Shown: positions 36,420-46,874 of the stretch, in pieces
Numbering within the stretch: position 1 is the first letter of the stretch
Layout: every line of letters starts with the position of its first letter
Assembly (NCBI GenBank): GCA_950295325.1
Contig: OX485805.1
Coordinates: forward strand, 19,271,501 to 19,331,500
DNA: 60,000 bases
Origin: Polytrichum commune
Lineage: Eukaryota > Streptophyta > Polytrichopsida > Polytrichales > Polytrichaceae
Reading direction: 5' to 3'
Notes under the pieces: generated by a model
Databases searched by the model: none
Told to the model about the DNA's origin: nothing
Seen by the model: only the letters and a program-made list of their open reading frames with translations
Position numbers and translations under genes: made by a program

Positions 36420-38630
36420 GAAAATGTTCAACTTGAAGAGGCTGTCAATATCTCCCTTGTTCTATGTTGGAGATGAGTTCGTGTTCGACAATGAAGCACT
36501 GTCCATCTCCCACTGTAATAAAATGCATATCGTCTACGTTGGAGATGACTCCATAATCCACAATCAATAAAAATGCATGTTCCACAAAAACCATAGCCCA
36601 TGTTCCTAAACCAAAAAGAGTGCATGTTCCCAAAAAACCAAAGTCAATTTTCGACAATCAAGCAGAGTCCATGTTCCACAATCAACCAGTGTCCATGTTC
36701 CACAATCAACCAGTGTCCATGTTCCACAATAAACCAGTGCCCATGTTCCTCAATAAACCAGTGTTCATGTTCCATACCCAAGAACATTCATGTTCCACAA
36801 TCCTATGTTGTGCTAATTAATGTCCCTATGTTGTGCTATGTTATGTCCCTCAATAAATTAGTGTCCATGTTCCACAATCAAGCAGTGTCCATGTTCCATA
36901 ACCAAGAACATCCATGTTCCACAATCAAGCAGTGTCCATGTTCCTAAACCCTAAACCAGTGTCCGTGTTTTACAATCAAGCAGTGTCCATGTTCCTAAAC
37001 CCTAAACCAGTGTCCGTGTTTTACAATCAAGCAGTGTCCATGTTCCTCAATAAACCACTGTCCATGTTCCACAATGAACCAGTGTATATGGTCCACAATC
37101 AAGCAGTGTCCATGTTCCACAATGAACTAGTGTCCATGTTCCACAATGAACTAGTGTCCATGTTCCACAATGAACTAGTGTCCATGTTCCACAATGAACT
37201 AGTGTCCATGTTCCACAATGAACTAGTGTCCATGTTCCACAATCAACCAGTGTCCGTGTTCCTCAATAAACCAGTGTCCATGTTCCATAACCAAGAACAT
37301 CCATGTTCTACAATCCTATGTTGTACTGAATAATGTCCCTATGTTGTGGTAATTTATGTCCCTATGTTGTGCTATTTTATGTCCATATGTTGTGGTATGT
37401 TATGTCCTTCAATAAATTAATGTCCATGTTTCACATTAAACCAGTGTCCATGTTCCACAATCAACGATTGTCCATGTTCCACAATAAACCAGTGTCCATG
37501 TTCCATAATAAACCAGTGTCCATATTCCACAATGAAGCAGTATCCATGTTCCACAATGAACCAGTGTCCATGTTCCACAATCAAGCAGTGTCCATGTTCC
37601 ACAATCAACCATTGTCCATGTTCCACAATGAACCAGTGTCCATGATCCACAATCAACCAGTGTCCATGTTCCACAATCAACCAGTGTCCATGTTCCACAA
37701 TCAACCAGTGTCCATGTTCCACAATCAACCAGTGTCCATGTTCCACAATCAACCATTGTCCTTGTTCCACAATGAACCAGTGTTCATGTTCTTAAACTCT
37801 AAACCAGTGTCCATGTTCCACAATCAACCAGTGTCCATGTTCCACAATCAACCAGTGTCCATGTTCCACAATCAACCAGTGTCCATGTTCCACAATCAAT
37901 TAGTGTCTATGTTCCACAATAAACCAGTGTCTATGTTTCATAACCAAGAACATCCATGTTCCACAATCCTATGTTATGCTAATTAATGTCCCTATGTTGT
38001 GCTATTTTATGTTCCTATGTTGTGCTAATTAATGTCCCTATGTTGTGCTATTTTATGTCCCTATGTTGTGTTATTTTATGTCCCTATGTTGTGCTATTTT
38101 ATGTCCCTATGTTGTGCTATGTTATGTCCCTCAATAAATTAGTGTCCATGTTTCAGAATAAACCAGAGTCCATGTTCCTCAATAAACCAGTGTCCATGTT
38201 CCTCAATAAACCAGTGTCCATGTTCCTCAATAAACCAGTGTCCATGTTCGTCAATAAATCAGTGTCTATGTTCCACAATCAAGCAGTGTCCATATTCCTC
38301 AATAAACCAGTGTCCATGTTCCACAATCAACCAGTGTCCATGTTCCACAATCAACCAGTGTCCATGTTCCACAATCAACCAGTGTCTATGTTCCTCAATA
38401 AACCAGTGTCCATGTTCCATAACCAAGAACATCCATGTTCCACAATCCTATGTTGTGCTATTTTATGTCCCTATGTTATGCTAATTAATGTCCCTATGTT
38501 GTGCTATTTTATGTCCCTATGTTGTGCTAATTAATGTCCCTATGTTGTGCTATTTTATGTCCCTATGTTGTGTTATTTAATGTCCCCATGTTGTGCTAAT
38601 TAATGTCCCTATGTTCTCCCTAGCTAAGTT
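36420..38630. repeat. Minisatellite (24-bp unit) with higher-order structure
   Basis: The core unit is CCAGTGTCCATGTTCCACAA followed by TCAA (24 bp), with variants in which CACAATCAA becomes CTCAATAAA or CACAATGAA. Well over 50 units are present. Runs of the unit are separated by a spacer type: CCATAACCAAGAACATCCAT, then CTATGTTGTGCTATTTTATG repeated. This spacer recurs at about 36775, 37290, 37940 and 38420, giving a higher-order period of about 0.5-0.65 kb. Since 24 is a multiple of 3, long open frames arise on both strands (VSMFHNQP repeats on +). These are by-products, not genes. Confidence 0.9.
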
Positions 38631-38639
38631 CAATTCAGT

Positions 38640-38805
38640 GTGTACTGTATACGATGTCATGTATACGATGTCATGTGTGGGATGCACTGTATACGCAGTC
38701 TTATATCCGTTGTACTGTATACGTTGTGATGTATACGTCGTACTATATCCGATGTCATGTATCCGACGTCTTGTATACGCTGTATTGTATACGCCGTACA
38801 CCTCC
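38640..38805. repeat. Subterminal short tandem repeat, right end of MULE
   Basis: About ten imperfect copies of a 14-15-bp unit such as TGTACTGTATACG or ATGTCATGTATACG lie 125-290 bp from the right end of the element. They are the counterpart of the 53-bp repeats at the left end but have a different unit. They could be transposase-binding or structural sequence (inference). Confidence 0.8.
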
Positions 38806-38932
38806 TGAACGCGTTGTCATCCATACGCGTCCGCGAATGACCGGCACGACCGGTCACCCCGTCGTCGGGCTGCCCTGCACATTTTCAGCAGGTGCCCCCT
38901 ATAAGTTCGTGGGGGGGTACTTAACGTCCTCC

Positions 38933-38941
38933 GTAGAATGT
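38933..38941. repeat. Target-site duplication of the MULE, right copy
   Basis: GTAGAATGT, identical to 25049-25057. The copia frame resumes directly afterwards. Confidence 0.9.
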
Positions 38942-39300
38942 GCATAGGAATTCCAACTTTACCAAAGTCCACCAAGGTATGCTACCCATGTCAATTAGAA
39001 AGGCAGACACAAGAAAGAATTCCAAAAGCTGCTGAAAACAAAGCTATAAAAATTCTCGAAGTTATCAACTCCAATTTGTGCGGACCTCGGGGTAAAACCT
39101 AATCTCCAGCATCTGAGAATTGTCACGTGTCAAGTCTATGTCCATGTTCCGGAATCACACCAAAACAAACTTCAACAGAGAGCGATTGAAGGACGTTTTG
39201 TAGGCTATGATAAATCAAAAAATCTTTTAGGGTCTACATGCTGACTTCAAATAAAGTTATTGTCACTAAAGGTGTAGTATTTAATGACAAAACATATCTA
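38942..39300 (+). pseudogene. Copia pre-integrase/integrase remnant
   Basis: After the MULE the copia frame continues with the zinc-binding CYPCQLE segment of the integrase N-terminus and VINSNLCGPRG. It then jumps within about 30 bp to a post-integrase RFVGYDKS motif, so the catalytic integrase core is deleted. Confidence 0.8.
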
Positions 39301-39786
39301 TTTTACCACAGGACATCTCAACCGCTCAGACTTCACCTTTATCCACCTTAGATGTACCAGAGTTGTCCAACCATGTTCTATCAAATCAAATCATTCTGTC
39401 CACTCAAATTCGTCAACCAAATTCTCCAAGTGTGTATGTTTCTCTATCACATGTTCAATCCCCAATAAATTCTTCTCGATCATCCCAAACTCCTGGTCAT
39501 TCACCAACTTCCTTTCTTTCGTCTCCCTTTGATCCATACTACTTCTCTGACCGTTCAATAAAAAGTTCTCGAGTTTTTAACATCACCAATCCAAACAGGG
39601 TTCATGATGTCGATCATTGGTCAACTGATGATGTTGTAAATGAAATCTCTATGTCTCAATCCTCCAATCTCCGATCAATGGGACCTTCCTGAAGAAAATG
39701 ATCCAAATCAATTTGACCCTCAAATTGAGCACATATCTCTGTCAAAACGCAAGACCAATGTTCTAGTATGGTGGCAAGATTAATTC

Positions 39787-40317
39787 TTGGGTATTATGTC
39801 ACTTCCTCAAGAGGCCAAGACATTTAGCAAAGCGGTCATTAATCCCAAGTGGATAGAAGCCATGCAAGAGGAGATGGCTTCCATACGTAAAAATCGCACT
39901 TGGGATTTGGTCGAACTTCCCTCTGGCAAATTTGTTGTATCAAACAAGTGGGTCTATACAATCAATTGCAAGGCATGTGGCACCCCACAACAATACAAAG
40001 CAAGACTTGTTGCAAGAGGCAACGAACAACAACATGGAATTGACTATGAGGAGACTTTTACTCTTGTTGTTAAGTGGGGTACAATTCGAACCTTAGTGGC
40101 TTTAGTTGCTTTCCAAGGACGGAAAATATTCCATATGGACGTTAAAACGGTGTTCTTAAACGGAGACTTGGAGAAAGAGGTGTCCATTTCCCAACCTCAG
40201 GGTTTTGTGCATCTGGGTCAAGAGCACCCCGTTTGTCGTTTGCGAAAGGCTTTGTATGGCCTTAAGCAAACGCCTTGTGCAAGGTATGCTAAATTTGACA
40301 CATATCTCAAAAATTAG
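39787..40317 (+). pseudogene. Copia reverse transcriptase, N-terminal half
   Basis: The open frame of 176 codons contains WIEAMQEEM, RTWDLVELP, KWVYTI, YKARLVARG, DYEETF, FHMDVKTVFLNGDL and ALYGLKQTP. These are the ordered landmarks of a copia RT. It stops just after the LYGLKQ motif, before the catalytic YVDD box, so it is a truncated domain. Confidence 0.92.
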
Positions 40318-40379
40318 GTATTGAAGGCCTTCTACAACAAGATGCATATTACTCACATAAAAGGACTTTAACACATTCT

Positions 40380-41950
40380 AAGACTTGAACTTAGGTTAGA
40401 AACTTAACCATGCATCAGCTAACATTGTGAAGTAAGTTCCCTCTTTACTACATTGTGTACCGCAAGGCTGCAATATTACACACAACCAAAATATATAGGC
40501 AACACCTTGCCATACACTGCTAGGCATGAACTCAAGACACACACCAAAACCTAACTGCTCACATTACCGTGCGTACTTAAAGGGTACCAAGGAGAGAGAT
40601 GAAATCATTACTTGAAGAGGGAATGCCACTACCGTAGTCCTTTCAAACGAGAGCGGAAAGACTAAGGGTGAGATCGCGAACTGATTACGTGGACATCTTA
40701 ATTGGCAAGTTCTAGTCAACAAAGTGATGACCTGGACAAACCCTAAACAATACTCCCACTCCAGGTTCACTGTGATGACTAGAACTTAGAACAACTTCAC
40801 CCACTATGTCTTCAAGATAGTGTAGATAGGGTGGGGGTGTCGTCATGAAGTCCGATGAGGTTGCGAAGGCGTTCGAAGCGATTGCAAGGAAGTGCCTTGG
40901 TCATAATATTGACAAGTTGGTCGTCTGTAGAAACATAGGTGATGGATATGTGACCATCCGTCTTAGCGTCTCGAATCTTGTGATACTTAGTATCAATGTG
41001 CTTGGTCTTCTGGTGAGAAACTGGATTTTTCACCAAGCGCACCGCAGATTGAATGTCACAATACAAGGTAGTGGGTGGGAGTTGAGGCGAGTGAACACTT
41101 TGAAGAAGGTGTCGAAGCCATAAGAGTTCATGGGTTGCCAAGCAAGCAGCTACATACTTAGATGTTGTGGTGCTAACTGCTGTGCATGTTTGTTTATGGC
41201 TCCCCCAAGCTACAGGTCCGTTGTTTAACATAAGAATGAATCCGGAGCGAGACTCTCTATCATTCACATCTGTTGCATAGTCTACATCGCAATATGCGGT
41301 TAGTCGATGTGGATGTGAGGTAGGGCCGTTAAGTAATCCGGTGATTCAGGGTCCCTTTGATGTAGTGGAGGATGCGTTTCGCAGCCGAAATGTGAGTTGC
41401 GTTCGGGTGACCGTTGAGTCTCGAGGCATTACTCGTGGCGTAAGTAATGTCAAAGCGGGTTTCAACAGATGCGAATCGAAGACTACCAATACATTCCCGG
41501 TATGGAAAGAGAAGGGTTGGTTCATTTTCTTTTGGCAATAGTGAGATGATCTGCGTTGTTAGGGTTGGCATGAACGGTGACTGGATGACAGTTGTCATGG
41601 GAGAATTTCTTAAGGAATTTCTTAAGATATCGACGTTGATCGATCGAGGTGAATAAGCATGCGATCCCTATCGTGAGTGATGTGAATCCCAACATAAACC
41701 TTAGCCAGTCATATAGTGATTTCGAAAGCTCCCTGCATGTGGTTTAGAATATCGACAATATTGTTGTGAAGATCAGTGATACATACGATGTCGTCATCTA
41801 CCCATATGCTGAGTATGAGCTTTGGGTCTACTTTGTTGACATAAACACAACAATTGGCATCTGACACAATGAGATCGTATGCTTAAAGGAAATCATTTAA
41901 TTTATGAATCCAAACTCGTGCTGACTGTTTCAAGCCATACAGTGGTTTCA
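40380..41950 (-). mobile_element. Second copia element, minus strand, 3' half only
   Basis: Read on the minus strand from 41950: LYGLKQSARVW, WVDDDI (RT catalytic box) with stops nearby, then from 41598 ECIGSLRFA, HISAAKRILHYIKGT. Then come the RNase H region SRSGFILMLNNGPVAW, ATHELLWL, HIDTKYHKIRD and an end at 40812. A purine-rich tract (GGAGTGGGAG, about 40755-40764 complement) precedes the presumed 3' LTR, about 40380-40755. The 5' two-thirds are missing. It belongs to a different copia family from the forward element. Confidence 0.85.
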
Positions 41951-42318
41951 TTAACCTTATTAAACTAGAAAAAGTAAGAATATAGTATTGTACCTTATAT
42001 TTTTCACATTTTATACTATGATTATAATAATTTCATGCATTATTATAAATTGTATATAAATTGTCAAAGCGTTCTTTCACCCACGATCCATGCTTATTAT
42101 ATATGTGTTGCTTCCCTAGGACTAGAAGGCATGGCATGGTTGTATCCCGAACTACTCATGGCTGCCATAATTTGGGACCCAAACTCTTAAGTTGTTTGGT
42201 ATGCATTTTCAACATTTGAAGCTAAATGAGTAGAAAGTATTCTTTTACTTCCAAGGATTTTGTAGTGTTCTTGTATCGATCTTGGGTTAGCGCAATTGTT
42301 CAACATAGATGACCATGG

Positions 42319-42574
42319 TGTTAGGAATCGAGATAGGAATAGAATTTTGGGAGAGGCTCTCCAACCAACCATGGGGAAGTCACATAAGCTATTGATCTTC
42401 CTCTCACCCCCAACCCTCTTTTATTCATATGTAGATTACACTTGTAGTCGTTTATCACTTCGTGTCAAGATACTAGAACACCAATCACTTGGTTGTTCAG
42501 CAACTCATCTAGAATGCGTAAGGTCAATTGAAACCTTTTAGTTTGAGCTACCTTAGACTCTTCGAATTCCAACA
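42319..42574. repeat. LTR-like repeat in the MLN51 duplicate, copy 2
   Basis: It matches 22178-22452: TGTTAGGAATCGAGATAG, then GAGAGGCTCTCCA, then GAAGTCACATAAGCT, then CAATCACTTGGTTGTTCA, then GACTCTTCGAATTCC. It lies in the 3' half of the same dead gene copy, in the same orientation. Confidence 0.55.
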
Positions 42575-42722
42575 CATTCACATATGTATTACACTCTACC
42601 AACTACCTAGCCTGCCTCCACTTTGTTTGGTTGTGCAAATACTCAAAGATGAGCTCTAGGCAGTGAAGTTTTCTTCACGAGGCATAATATCTTGAGTTAA
42701 AATTTGGTGACGGCAGTACTAA

Positions 42723-42843
42723 GGGTAAGTTTTCATGTAGGCCATGCGCCCACCATATTTTAGTGGAAATGTACATGTCACTAGGTGGAACCCACAATTC
42801 CACTAGAATCCAGTGGGCAAGCGGCCTACATGGAAACTAAGCC
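42723..42843. mobile_element. 121-bp MITE, PIF/Harbinger type
   Basis: Ends GGGTAAGTTTTCATGTAGGC and, on the complement, GGCTTAGTTTCCATGTAGGC form terminal inverted repeats of about 28 bp. TAA flanks both sides (42720-42722, 42844-42846). The empty site can be read in the intact gene as CAGTACTAAG at about 18930, supporting a real insertion into the duplicate after the duplication. Confidence 0.8.
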
Positions 42844-42924
42844 TAAGCAATCTCACACAACTCTCTACGTAGAACCTGAACAATCATAACATTATTTAGC
42901 ACTTAGTACTCATTGAGTGTGCCG

Positions 42925-43016
42925 TTGGAATATAACAGTCAAAAATCTCGGAAAGTGGCTATGCAAGGAGACTTAGATTTCAACTAAGCTCCCAACATCC
43001 AATTGTTATATTCCAA
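42925..43016. repeat. 92-bp inverted-repeat element
   Basis: TTGGAATATAACA at 42925-42937 is a perfect inverted copy of 43004-43016. It has no counterpart in the intact gene. It may be a tiny MITE or a hairpin remnant, and no clear target duplication is seen. Confidence 0.5.
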
Positions 43017-43106
43017 AGGCCCACATCACTGAATAATGTTATAGTTGATGACTACAATCCAGAGATCTAAGATTTTTGCTAACAAGGGGTTTGTAAGTGT
43101 AAAGGC

Positions 43107-43134
43107 TTTTCTTTTTCTTTTTCTTTTTCTTTTT
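43107..43134. repeat. CTTTTT microsatellite
   Basis: Four to five copies of CTTTTT in the MLN51 duplicate. The intact copy has only an irregular T-rich run at the same place (about 19029-19048), so the array expanded after duplication. Confidence 0.75.
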
Positions 43135-43370
43135 ATGTCTTTGATGGCATGGGTTGTGTATTGTGATCATTTAGAAGATAGTCCATTCTTATGGTTATTG
43201 ATTGAATTACATGTCTTTGAAGAATTGGTGAATAAGCATAATTTGGCATAAGTGAATGCTTGTCTTCTCATCTTTGCTCCTGTGTCTAGCACTATGAAAA
43301 TTTCACTTACTTGGTAACTGGCTAAGCTCTCATGCCTGTAAATATCATACCCTAATCTACTCATAACATG

Positions 43371-46300
43371 GAATATAATTGGACTTGAAGTGAGACAAGT
43401 TCAAATAGAACATATCCTACTTTATTAATAATTATTATATTTTCACCTACTCCATGTCAAATAACTCTTGTATAGTCTCTTTACATGAAGAATTTCATTT
43501 TATTTTTATTTATTTATTTATGAATATACATGTCTCCACCTACATATATACCCCCACTTCCAAATGTACATACTATATCACTAAATTTCAACCAAAGTTT
43601 TAATTTTAATTTTATATAGGTGTGTTTTAAAAGGGACAAATGTTTCTAGGTTTTATTGAAGGGTGCACCCTTTGAAAAATAAAGTAGAGGTAGATACACA
43701 AAACTCAGGGAGTGCACTATTTATTAAAACCAAGCATCACGTGCGTGCATGCCCCTTATTAAAATACCCCTGTATACATTTTATTTTTGCTAAAATCAAG
43801 CAATATACTTACAAATCTCATTGCTTCAAAATACATTTCCATACGTACACAAGGGTCCAAAAACAAATACAGAAATTGTATATAACATGTGTACAAATGT
43901 TTGGAAATGCAAAAATATGGCCCTATTATATGTATAATATCAAATCATGGATTTTTAGTTATAAAGTCGTTACTTAGTGGATGAAAAAATACATGATTCT
44001 TGGTCCAGGTCTGACTTGAACGCGTAAACGCGTAAATGCGTACTTTACATATATTTTTCTATAGCCTCATGTATATCTACTTCTTGCTTAATAGCAATAT
44101 GTCTCTTGTACGTGCTTGTTTTAAATAATACCCCTTTTGTGCACCCACGTGTATAAATACAGTACTTGAACAGTGCACTCCCTGGGACACAAAAGTGGGT
44201 CGTAAAGTTTAGAGGAAAATTTGACAATAATCATATATTGTAAGGTCAAATTACTATGACTGTATCCTATGAATTAACTTTCTCAATGAAAGCAAAGATC
44301 ATATTTTGTGTAGCAATCCTTACATGATTTACATTTGGTGTACGTATTGGAGGTATTTGTTACATGAAACCAAAATTCTTTATATACATACATGAGTTGA
44401 TTATTGTGTGTGTGTGGGGGGGGGGTGCACCTTTCATAACTCATATGAGTATATGTGAGTGCACAAAAGGGGTATTAATTTGAACTTTTCCGTAGTACGT
44501 ATACATATGCTACCAAAATTATAACTTGTAGTTATGTACATTTATGGAGGAACCTAGAAAATATACGATATTTGTCCTTGTATGGTAGGGTCACTAGACT
44601 TTATGGGATAAGCATCTAATAAACCCTCACCTAAAGCTAGACTTGTCAAAATGCATGGTAGACCAAAAAAATTTAGCTCCAATTAAGGTTTGGTTTGTTG
44701 GGAGGGTTTACAGGATGTGTAAAAAATGTGGTAATCATTGGGTGGAGTATAGGGATCCAATTGACTTGATGGACCGTTTATTAAACACAGAGATTGGTTC
44801 ATGTTGGTATTAAAAAGAAACAAACAATAAGTGGAGTTATGATCTTACATATCATTTAGAAACAAACATTGCATTAATTAGCTTTTATGACATATATTGT
44901 AGTTTTAGATGCTTGTGAGTTTCATCCAAGGGATGAAAAAACCTTCAACATCTTTCTTAAAGAGTGCTAGGGTTTAACATTATACATATGATAGGGGTCA
45001 ATTATTGTTCAAAAGTATATTTGTATACTTATGTTGATGACTATATATATGTACTTTCTTACGTATACATGTTGTCACTTGTAATTTGGTCATTGAAATT
45101 GTATGTGTATTGCTTGAATTCACCCAAAAAATCTTGTTCATAAAAATGGTTTTTAGAGTATGTTGCCAACGCACGTGGATCTTGAGTTTTAATGAAAGTT
45201 GCACCCCCGGGTTGATTATCTAGCATGCCTTCATACGCATTCAATTGCAAGATGAAACCAAGTACAACTATCATTATCTAGCATATCATTAATACGTATA
45301 ATCCCACATTGTCGTTATACTCTTATTTTATATTGGGGGTTTTATTTTATATTCATCCACGGACACCATTTAGAGTTCCAATGAAGAGTGGGACCCCATG
45401 AGGATTGTAATATTAGGCTCGAGAGTACGCTCGAGGAGAAGTGTGTTGAAAACAATCACACATGATGTTGTGAAGATTTGGTGCTAGAGTAGGGAAACTA
45501 TTTTGTAGTTGCCTAGAGAGTGAAGTGCAAGATATTTGTCAACCAATGGAGAGCAATTGTGTTTCAATGGTTGTGAGTTGCAAAGTCCTAGTAAAAGAGA
45601 AGATACGTAGACCTACGAAGTGAGTCTTCCCATGCACTCAATGAAGGTGAACGTGTAGTCGTCTCCCAACCCAATCCCTTGCAACCGTGTGCCTTTGCAT
45701 ATACCTATATCCAAATCTATCCGCATTTGGAAATCATTGTTGCTTCTCTTCCGATACCTATTACAAAACCCATCTTTTTGTATTACACTTGTAGGCAATT
45801 ACGCACTTATTTTCTTGATTGTTGTTGGTGCTGCGTGTACCGTTAAATCTTTGTTCATCATGAACATTATAATGTCTCCAATAAATCACTTCATCAACAT
45901 GACTTCCTCAAAAGCTCGATTGATGTATCATGACATAACTCCACGTGATGCACAAAAGCACAGGAAAAAACAACCAAATTGAAGGAATCTAAGTTGTTGA
46001 TGCCTACCATCTCTAAGCTCATATTGTATTCTAAAAAAAAAACATGTTTGTTAATTTCAGCACACGTGGGGCACGTGTTGTGTGCTCATTATATGATTTA
46101 ACACCAATGAGCCCTCCTAACTAACAGACCTTGACATCAATTTGCCCAAAATAATTGGTGTCTTCCTATCTAATTCATTCAATACATCTTGTAGAAATCC
46201 AATGACGTAAAAATGAGATCAAATTGACAAAAGTCAACTTGGTACAATCTCCAAGGGCATATATATATGGAATCTTCTTAAGTGTTGAAAGGTAGACGCG

Positions 46301-46874
46301 TGCTACTCGGATATTTCCCTCTTTGCACCCACTTCTCATACGCTATGAAACAAGAACGTACTACGAGACAACGAGCATATTCAAACCATGCCCATAGCCA
46401 TTTGCCTCATAATATATCGGAGCTCATATGAATATCATATTCATCAGCATTGTGAAGATTACATACTCATTAAGTGGCCGTATAGATCCTTCCAATCTTG
46501 TTGACTATCGAGCCTAGAATGATTAGCATATGTTGAACAAGTAGTCCAATCTATGTTAACCACGTGTCCTCTTTATGTCCCTTCTTGCATCCATATCTAA
46601 CCATACACGAATCAAAAATTTAAGTTTCCAAATCATTGTCATGTTGGATACAAGCATATCTACCTTACATAGGTGTCATTTGTTTACAAAATCGTTAATA
46701 TTGAACAGGTGTAGAGTTGACTCTATTGACTATCCCAACCAGTGCCCGGGAATTTTTTGGGCATAGTCAGTCAAGATCCTAGTGATTCCAAATCCAGCCG
46801 ATTACATGTTGACATCTTCCGGTTTTGCTGCTTTCATTCATGATTTGAGGTACATTCTTCTATAGGTTCCTCCA
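43371..46874. other. AT-rich intergenic DNA with inverted coding-like repeats
   Basis: No gene is recognised. A diverged repeat occurs at 43690-43860 (+) and 45040-45235 (-): both read as A-L/T-FIKT, then ACxxLK, then xKQYTY in peptide form, with TTTATTAAAACCAAG against TTCATTAAAACTCAAG in DNA. A third piece is on the minus strand at about 44150-44200 (CAGGGAGTGCACT). A (GT)n(G)n run is at 44407-44426. The family is unknown. Confidence 0.5.

Larger units (their letters stand above)
25058..38932. mobile_element. Mutator-like element (MULE) with transposase and Ulp1-like genes
   Basis: This 13,875-bp element has inverted ends of about 43 bp (25058-25100 and 38890-38932) sharing GACGTTAARTA, then CCCCCCCACGAACTTATA, then GGGGGCACCT. 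About 3 mismatches separate the ends. It is flanked by the 9-bp duplication GTAGAATGT. Inside are a MULE transposase gene on +, a convergent Ulp1/C48-like gene on -, subterminal tandem repeats at both ends, a 57-bp repeat in an intron, and a minisatellite of about 2.2 kb. Its insertion splits a copia pre-integrase frame, and removing the element plus one duplication copy makes that frame continuous. Ulp1-bearing MULEs are known in angiosperms (Kaonashi type), and this looks like a bryophyte-grade relative. The identical target copies and near-identical ends point to a fairly young insertion. Confidence 0.93.
22759..40330 (+). mobile_element. Ty1/copia LTR retrotransposon, decayed, split by a MULE
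   Basis: Forward copia element with domains in order: 5' LTR-like end, primer-binding site at 22985, gag (about 23480-24235), zinc knuckle, protease, GAG-pre-integrase, post-integrase remnant and half a reverse transcriptase. The 13.9-kb MULE sits within its pre-integrase region. Integrase core residues are missing (deletion around 39100-39130), there are stops in gag, and the RT stops at 40317. The 3' end and 3' LTR are absent or replaced by the minus-strand element from about 40380. The element is therefore inactive and older than the MULE insertion. Confidence 0.85.
42118..43370 (+). pseudogene. MLN51 duplicate, 3' half (broken)
   Basis: Blocks align in order with the intact gene: 42118-42290 with 17255-17430 (end of exon 6 and its intron); 42570-42625 with exon 7 (TTCACATATGTATTACACTC); 42640-42720 with the last exon and 3' UTR (ATACTCAAAGATGAGCTCTRGGCAGTGA-like, positions 42643-42668); 43060-43370 with 18990-19280. 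Exon 5, most of exon 7 and exons 8-9 are missing. An LTR-like repeat and two small inverted-repeat insertions interrupt it. Confidence 0.85.

Noticed and set aside
36600-38534. Long open frames of VSMFHNQP-type repeats (115-217 codons) on both strands
   Set aside because: They follow from a 24-bp tandem unit lacking stops in these frames. Both strands are open and no start or conserved domain exists.
36600-38620. CRISPR-like array
   Set aside because: Units are contiguous 24-bp repeats without unique spacers, inside a eukaryotic transposon.
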